DNA from: Paracoccus homiensis
GTDB lineage: Bacteria; Pseudomonadota; Alphaproteobacteria; Rhodobacterales; Rhodobacteraceae
Assembly: GCF_900111675.1 (NCBI RefSeq)
Contig: NZ_FOHO01000001.1
Coordinates: 1-64,000, forward strand
DNA: 64,000 bases
Direction of reading: 5' to 3'
Shown here piece after piece: positions 58,916 through 64,000 of the stretch; within the stretch, counting starts at the first letter, position 1, and each line of letters opens with the position of its first letter. The notes below the pieces were generated by a model. It was not told the DNA's origin, searched no databases, and saw nothing but the letters and a program-made list of their open reading frames with translations. The position numbers were made by a program, and so were the translations under genes.

Positions 58916-60430
58916 ATGCTTGACCACCTGTCCTTTACCGCCCCTGAACCCAAGACCATCGCCGGTGCGAAAGGCGATTGGGAACTGGTCATCGGGCTAG
59001 AGGTTCACGCGCAGGTCGCCAGCAAGGCCAAGCTGTTCTCGGGCGCCTCGACCGAATTCGGGGCCGAGCCCAACAGCAACGTGGCCTTCGTGGACAGCGC
59101 GATGCCCGGCATGCTGCCCGTCATCAACGAATTCTGCGTGGCACAGGCCGTGCGCACGGGTCTGGGCCTGAAGGCCGGGATCAACCTGTTCAGCGCCTTC
59201 GACCGCAAGAACTATTTCTACCCGGATCTGCCGCAGGGCTATCAGATCAGCCAACTGTACCACCCCATCGTCGGTGAGGGTGAAGTGATCGTGGACATGG
59301 GCCCCGGCATCGCCCGGCGCGTGCGGATCGAACGCATCCACCTGGAACAGGACGCGGGCAAGTCGATCCACGACATGGATCCCAACATGTCATTCGTGGA
59401 CCTGAACCGCACCGGCGTCGCCCTGATGGAAATCGTCAGCCGCCCCGACATCCGCGGCCCCGAAGAGGCCGCAGCCTATGTCAGCAAGCTGCGCCAGATC
59501 ATGCGCTATCTGGGCACCTGCGACGGCAACATGCAGAACGGCAATCTGCGCGCCGACGTGAATGTCAGCGTCTGCCCCCCCGGCGCCTATGAAAAATACC
59601 AGGAAACCCAGGATTTCAGCCATCTGGGCACCCGCTGCGAGATCAAGAACATGAACTCGCTGCGCTTCATCCAGGCCGCCATCGAATACGAGGCACGCCG
59701 CCAGATCGCCATCATCGAAGATGGCGGCAAGGTCGTGCAGGAAACCCGCCTTTACGATCCCGACAAGGGCGAAACCCGCTCGATGCGGTCCAAGGAAGAG
59801 GCGCATGATTACCGCTACTTCCCCGATCCCGACTTGCTGCCCCTGGAAATCGAACAGGCCTGGGTCGATGGCATCGCCGCCGACATGCCAGAACTGCCGG
59901 ACGAGAAGAAGGCACGCTTCGTCAAGGACATGGGCCTGTCGGAATATGATGCCGGCGTGCTGACCGCCGATGTCGACAACGCCAATTACTTCGAGGCCGT
60001 GGCGAAGGGCCGTGACGGCAAGATGGCCGCGAACTGGGTCATCAACGAACTGTTCGGTCGCCTGAACAAGGAAGGGCTCAGCGTCGAAACCTCGCCCATT
60101 TCCTCGGCGCAGCTGGGCGGCGTGATCGACCTGATCGCCAAGGGCGACATTTCAGGCAAGATCGCCAAGGACCTGTTCGAGATCCTGTGGACCGAAGGCG
60201 GCGATCCGGCGGAAATCGTCGAGGCCCGCGGCATGAAGCAGGTCACCGATCTGGGCGCCATCGAAAAGGCCGTGGACGACATCATCGCTGCCAACCCCGC
60301 GCAGGTCGAGAAGGCCAAGCAGAACCCCAAACTGGCAGGCTGGTTCGTCGGTCAGGTGCTGAAAGCCACCGGCGGCAAGGCGAACCCGGCGGCGGTGAAT
60401 GAGTTGGTTGCCAGGAAGCTGGGCGGCTAA
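58916..60430 (+). CDS. gatB: Aspartyl/glutamyl-tRNA amidotransferase subunit B
   Basis: This 504-residue catalytic subunit converts mischarged Glu-tRNA(Gln) and Asp-tRNA(Asn) to the amidated forms with GatA and GatC. The signature [20 protein letters not shown] lies at about residues 24-43. [16 protein letters not shown] and [19 protein letters not shown] follow. The C-terminal YqeY-like tail domain (about 365-500) includes [22 protein letters not shown]. gatA and gatC are not in the window. Confidence 0.97.
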   Translation: MLDHLSFTAPEPKTIAGAKGDWELVIGLEVHAQVASKAKLFSGASTEFGAEPNSNVAFVDSAMPGMLPVINEFCVAQAVRTGLGLKAGINLFSAFDRKNYFYPDLPQGYQISQLYHPIVGEGEVIVDMGPGIARRVRIERIHLEQDAGKSIHDMDPNMSFVDLNRTGVALMEIVSRPDIRGPEEAAAYVSKLRQIMRYLGTCDGNMQNGNLRADVNVSVCPPGAYEKYQETQDFSHLGTRCEIKNMNSLRFIQAAIEYEARRQIAIIEDGGKVVQETRLYDPDKGETRSMRSKEEAHDYRYFPDPDLLPLEIEQAWVDGIAADMPELPDEKKARFVKDMGLSEYDAGVLTADVDNANYFEAVAKGRDGKMAANWVINELFGRLNKEGLSVETSPISSAQLGGVIDLIAKGDISGKIAKDLFEILWTEGGDPAEIVEARGMKQVTDLGAIEKAVDDIIAANPAQVEKAKQNPKLAGWFVGQVLKATGGKANPAAVNELVARKLGG

Positions 60431-60471
60431 GGCCGCCCTCATCGCCCACGGGCCAGCAAAAGGGACTGATC

Positions 60472-60858
60472 ATGCGCTATGAATATACGGCAATCGCGGC
60501 CCCGGCCCGTGGTGAAAAGGCCAAAGAGGCCAAGACCCCGACCGACCGTTATGCCCTTGGTTTCACGGCCGAACTGAACCGAATGGCGGCGGATGGCTGG
60601 GAATATATCCGCGCCGATGTGCTGCCAAGCGAAGAGCGGACCGGCCTGACCGGGCGCACGACGGTCTATCACAACCTGCTGGTCTTCCGCCGGCCGCTGT
60701 CCCATGTCAGCGCCGCGCCGCGCCCCGAATACCCGGCCGCCGCCGCCCCTGCGCCCGAGCCGCGGCCGCAACCGCAATTGCCCGAAGCCGCCGCGCCCCA
60801 ACGCCCGATTCAGCCGGAAACGCCCGAGGTTCCGGCGAACGAACCCACAAGGGACTGA
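60472..60858 (+). CDS. DUF4177-domain protein with Pro-rich tail
   Basis: This 128-residue protein's first half is a small DUF4177-like domain (YEYTAIAAPARGEKAKE, LNRMAADGWEYIRADVLP, NLLVFRRPL). The second half is Pro/Ala/Glu-rich and likely disordered. Function unknown. It sits 41 bp after gatB and may be co-transcribed with it; convergent with the amidotransferase gene. Confidence 0.75.
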   Translation: MRYEYTAIAAPARGEKAKEAKTPTDRYALGFTAELNRMAADGWEYIRADVLPSEERTGLTGRTTVYHNLLVFRRPLSHVSAAPRPEYPAAAAPAPEPRPQPQLPEAAAPQRPIQPETPEVPANEPTRD

Positions 60859-60862
60859 CCGT

Positions 60863-61657
60863 TCAGGCCGCGTGTTCTATCCCGACAGGGTGAAACGCGC
60901 GGATCTGCACATCACGCCCCCGAAACGCGCAAAAGCTGTTCGGGGGAACCTCGTGCCAGTCATCCTCGTCGGTTTCCAGCGGCTCGGACACGACGGCGCG
61001 ACCCTGCCGCGTCTCGGACCAGCGGTGATACAGGGACGGCGCGTGATCGTCGCTGGCATAGCGCAGCGCAAACAGCGTTTCCCCGTCGCTGAAGGCGCAG
61101 GTGGCACGCACGAAAGGTGCCTGACCGCGCCGCCTTGCCAGATCTGCCAGAACGCCCACGGCCTGCGCCATCGCCCCGCATGGATCGTCGCGCAACCCCG
61201 CGCCAAGCGCGATCAGAAACAGCGCCTCGCTGTCGGTCGCGCCCTTGCGATGGGGGTAAAGATCATCGGGGATCAGCAGATCCGCGTCGCGCCGAAAGCC
61301 GTCATAGCCGCCGAACTGGCCGTTATGCATGAACGACCAGCGGCCGACCGCGAAGGGATGACAGTTGTTGCGGCTGGTCGCGGTGCCGGTCGAGGCGCGG
61401 ACATGGGCCATGAACAGGCCCGACCGGACCTGCCCGACCAGACTGCGCAGATTGCAGTCCGACCAGGCGGGCATCACGTCGCGATACAGGCCCGGTTCGG
61501 GCCGTTCGCCATACCACGCCAGCCCGAATCCATCGGCATTGACCGGCGTGGTGCAGCGCGTCGCGCCCTGGCTTTGCCGGATCAGCGAATGCGCAGGACG
61601 GCTGACGATATCTTCAAGGAAGATGGGTTGGCCCACATAGGCGGCCCAACGGCACAT
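60863..61657 (-). CDS. Class II glutamine amidotransferase (YafJ/EgtC-like)
   Basis: This 264-residue enzyme has the N-terminal nucleophile Cys2 exposed after Met removal (MCRWAAYVG). The Ntn-hydrolase glutaminase pattern follows: NADGFGLAWYG, AHVRASTGTATSRNNCHPF and FMHNGQFGGYDGF. EgtC relatives act in ergothioneine synthesis, but no egt genes are visible here, so the substrate is open. Monocistronic, downstream neighbour of the DUF1330 gene. Confidence 0.88.
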   Translation of the reverse strand: MCRWAAYVGQPIFLEDIVSRPAHSLIRQSQGATRCTTPVNADGFGLAWYGERPEPGLYRDVMPAWSDCNLRSLVGQVRSGLFMAHVRASTGTATSRNNCHPFAVGRWSFMHNGQFGGYDGFRRDADLLIPDDLYPHRKGATDSEALFLIALGAGLRDDPCGAMAQAVGVLADLARRRGQAPFVRATCAFSDGETLFALRYASDDHAPSLYHRWSETRQGRAVVSEPLETDEDDWHEVPPNSFCAFRGRDVQIRAFHPVGIEHAA

Positions 61658-61722
61658 GATCCTGTCCCTTCATGTTATGACGTCTTTGCGACAGCCCTAG
61701 CACGAAAGTCTGAGATGTTCAC

Positions 61723-62022
61723 CTATTCAGATGCGGGCGGCGTTTCCTCGACAATCACAAGGTCGCGCTCGGCCGCGCCCTTGGCATGTTCCAAGGCAGA
61801 CTGGTATTCGCTGCTTTCGTAACAGGCAACCGCGGCCTCCAGGCTGGGAAAGCGGGCCACGACATTGCGCGACCGATCGCTGCCTTCCAACTGCCGATAG
61901 CGTCCACCACGCGCAAGAAAGACGCCGCCATGGGCCGCGATGGCCGGGCCGGCCTCTTTGGCATAGCGGCCATAGGCCTCGGCATCGGTCACATGGACAT
62001 GGGCAATCCAAAGTGCGGTCAT
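61723..62022 (-). CDS. DUF1330 protein
   Basis: This 99-residue protein of the DUF1330 family has a ferredoxin-like dimeric fold: [31 protein letters not shown], and [24 protein letters not shown]. No catalytic function is established for the family. Its start overlaps the alaS stop (ATGA), so it is translated from the alaS message. Confidence 0.88.
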   Translation of the reverse strand: MTALWIAHVHVTDAEAYGRYAKEAGPAIAAHGGVFLARGGRYRQLEGSDRSRNVVARFPSLEAAVACYESSEYQSALEHAKGAAERDLVIVEETPPASE

Positions 62023-64000
62023 GCAAGTTCTCCGATCAGCTTTTCGACCTCGGCAAAGGCGGTATCGGCGGCCTCAAGACTGGGCGCCCCGCCCTGCGCA
62101 CGGTCGGGACGACCACCGCCGCCCTTGCCGCCAAGCGCGACCGTCGCCGTCTGCACCAGCGTCACCGCGCTGAGACGATCGACCAGATCCGGCGTGACAC
62201 CGGCCGCGACGGTCGCCTTGCCCTCGGCCTCGGCCAGAACCAGAACCGCGCCGCTGCCCAATTGGGCTTTCATCTCATCGACCAGCGGCCCAAGTTCCTT
62301 GCCGCCGACGCCTTCGACCTTGCGACCGATGAACTTGATGCCGCCGATCTCTTTGGCCTCGGCTGCACCGCCGCCACCCATCGCCAGCTGGCGTTTCAGC
62401 TGCGCGACCTCGTTGGCCAACGCCTTGCGCTCGTCCGCAATGGCGCGGACACGGTTGACGACATCACCGGCCTGCGCCTTCAGGATGCCCGCAATCTCGC
62501 CCAGCTGACGGTCGGCGCCGCGCAGATATTCCAGTGCCGCCTGCCCGGTCAGCGCCTCGATCCGGCGCACACCCGCGCTGGACGCGCCGTCGCTGAGCAG
62601 GGCGAAGGCGCCGATATCACCGGTTCGCGCGACATGCGTCCCGCCGCACAGTTCCAGCGAATAGGTCTGCCCATCGCCGCCCTTGCCGGAATTGGCCTGA
62701 CGGCCCATCGAGACGACCCGCACCTCGTCGCCATATTTTTCACCGAACAGCGCCTGCGCACCGATGGCGCGGGCATCGTCGGGGGTCATGATCCGGGTTT
62801 CGACCGGGCTGTTCTGGCGGATATAGTCGTTCACCTCAGCCTCGATCGTCGCCATTTCCTGCGCGGTAACCGCATGGTTATGGCTGAAATCGAAGCGCAG
62901 GCGATCCGGCGCGTTCAGGCTGCCGCGCTGTGCGACATGTTCGCCAAGCGTGCGGCGCAGCGCCTCGTGCAGCAGGTGCGTGGCCGAGTGGTTGGCCCGG
63001 ATCATGCCGCGGCGATCATGTTCGACCGACAGTTGCGCGCCCTGCCCGCGGGCTAGCGTGCCCGTCGTCACCTCGGCCATGTGCACGAACACGCCCGCGA
63101 CCTTCTTGGTATCGGTCACGCGCGCCGCGCCGGTTTCGGTCTTGATCAGACCGCTATCGCCGACCTGACCGCCCGATTCCGCATAGAAGGGCGACTGGTT
63201 CACCACGATCTGGATCGTGTCGCCTTCGCTGGCTTCGGCAATCTCGGCCCCGTCCTGCACCAGTGCCAGCACCTGACCCTCGGCCTCTTCGGTGTCGTAG
63301 CCCAGAAATTCTGTCGTGCCGTGCTGTTCGGCCAGATCGTACCAGATCGTCGCATCCTGGGTTTCACCGCTGCCGGCCCATGCCGCGCGGGCCTTGGCCT
63401 TCTGTTCGGCCATGGCCGTGTCGAAGCCCTCGATATCCACGGCACGACCTTGTTCGCGCAGCGCATCCTGCGTCAGGTCCAGCGGGAAACCATAGGTATC
63501 ATACAGCTTGAATGCCGCCTCGCCGGGCAGGTTCGCACCCTCGGGCAGCTTGCCCAACTCATCATCCAGCAGGCGCAGACCGCGATCCAGCGTCTGGCGG
63601 AACCGGGTTTCCTCGCTGCGCAGGGTTTCCTCGATCAGGGCCTGCGCGCGGTTCAGTTCGGGATAGGCCGCGCCCATCTGATGGACCAACGCCGGAACCA
63701 GCCGGTGCATCACCGGATCCTGCGCGCCCAGCATATGCGCATGGCGCATCGCGCGGCGCATGATGCGGCGCAGGACATAGCCGCGCCCCTCGTTGCTGGG
63801 CATCACGCCATCGGCGATCAGGAAGCTGGTCGAGCGCAGGTGATCCGCGATCACCCGGTGATGGACCTTGCCCGGCCCGTCGGGATCGGCGCTGGTCGCA
63901 TGGGCGCTTGCCTCGATCAGGCTGCGCATCAGGTCGGTGTCATAATTGTCGTGCTTGCCCTGCAGCAGCGCCGCGATCCGTTCCAGCCCCATGCCGGTAT
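62019..64000 (-). CDS. alaS: Alanyl-tRNA synthetase, C-terminal part (runs off right edge)
   Basis: About 660 C-terminal residues are present; the N-terminal active-site motifs lie beyond the window. Shown are the end of the aminoacylation domain ([23 protein letters not shown]), and the editing domain with zinc ligands [12 protein letters not shown] (HxxxH) and [15 protein letters not shown] (CxxxH). The DHHA1/C-Ala domain contains [15 protein letters not shown] and [17 protein letters not shown], and the linker coiled coil ([21 protein letters not shown]) is also visible. The stop overlaps the DUF1330 start. Confidence 0.96.
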   Translation of the reverse strand, partial: TGMGLERIAALLQGKHDNYDTDLMRSLIEASAHATSADPDGPGKVHHRVIADHLRSTSFLIADGVMPSNEGRGYVLRRIMRRAMRHAHMLGAQDPVMHRLVPALVHQMGAAYPELNRAQALIEETLRSEETRFRQTLDRGLRLLDDELGKLPEGANLPGEAAFKLYDTYGFPLDLTQDALREQGRAVDIEGFDTAMAEQKAKARAAWAGSGETQDATIWYDLAEQHGTTEFLGYDTEEAEGQVLALVQDGAEIAEASEGDTIQIVVNQSPFYAESGGQVGDSGLIKTETGAARVTDTKKVAGVFVHMAEVTTGTLARGQGAQLSVEHDRRGMIRANHSATHLLHEALRRTLGEHVAQRGSLNAPDRLRFDFSHNHAVTAQEMATIEAEVNDYIRQNSPVETRIMTPDDARAIGAQALFGEKYGDEVRVVSMGRQANSGKGGDGQTYSLELCGGTHVARTGDIGAFALLSDGASSAGVRRIEALTGQAALEYLRGADRQLGEIAGILKAQAGDVVNRVRAIADERKALANEVAQLKRQLAMGGGGAAEAKEIGGIKFIGRKVEGVGGKELGPLVDEMKAQLGSGAVLVLAEAEGKATVAAGVTPDLVDRLSAVTLVQTATVALGGKGGGGRPDRAQGGAPSLEAADTAFAEVEKLIGELA

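Noticed and set aside
58665..58992. Two reverse-strand frames of 79 and 105 codons upstream of gatB
   Set aside because: They overlap the gatB start region, lack ribosome sites and look like random GC-rich translation.

Overview
The window is a high-GC alphaproteobacterial chromosome segment. Gene content and order point to the Rhodobacteraceae, most likely Paracoccus or a close relative. The evidence is an aapJQMP amino-acid transporter, an ALAS-type hemA with an FNR-like box, an ATP12-family chaperone, rpmH-rnpA-yidD-ttcA-yidC, and dense packing with many ATGA overlaps. Apart from the left edge it reads as core genome. No rRNA genes, CRISPR arrays or prophage structural genes were seen.

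Layout. 1-1.67 kb is the end of a mobile element: an IS3-family orfA cut by the window edge, a short gene remnant the IS appears to have broken, a tyrosine recombinase, and a tRNA-Arg(ACG) that is the likely integration site. 1.7-3.2 kb is an orphan histidine kinase. 3.4-9.5 kb is rpmH-rnpA-yidD-ttcA-yidC, then MOSC, yihA and argB. 9.7-15 kb holds a SixA-like phosphatase and the aapJQMP operon. 15.1-19.2 kb is a tight reverse-strand operon, rarA-crcB-pseudouridine synthase-HAD-ATP12. 19.3-20.6 kb is a luxR-luxI quorum-sensing pair. 20.9-26.1 kb is the distal spc/alpha ribosomal cluster (rplO-secY-adk-rpsM-rpsK-rpoA-rplQ).

26.3-31.2 kb carries two secreted or envelope proteins of unknown function, tex and a glycosyltransferase. 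31.3-36.6 kb has a CPA1 antiporter with a cyclic-nucleotide-binding domain, a DUF3445 protein and glnB-glnA. 36.7-43.3 kb has NAD(P)HX repair, tRNA-Leu(UAG), lepA, an EamA transporter, a HAD phosphatase, a small secreted Cys protein and a sirtuin. 43.4-49.2 kb has an EEP nuclease, then a cobalamin riboswitch leading btuB and a BtuFCD-type ABC transporter. 49.2-56.3 kb has an orphan ParA, a monooxygenase-fold protein, a membrane dipeptidase, uvrB, a RodZ-like protein and hemA. 56.5-64 kb has an M20 peptidase, a lytic transglycosylase, gatB, small DUF proteins, a class II amidotransferase and the C-terminal part of alaS, which runs off the right edge.

I found no clearly new multi-gene system. 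The best leads are: the tRNA-Arg-linked element with its broken gene; luxR, which looks leaderless and has an inverted repeat in the luxR-luxI spacer; the ribosomal cluster interrupted upstream of rplO by an uncharacterised secreted protein facing a putative outer-membrane barrel; 11-bp direct repeats exactly 21 bp apart at the hemA FNR-like box; and the chain of hairpins ahead of rpsM.
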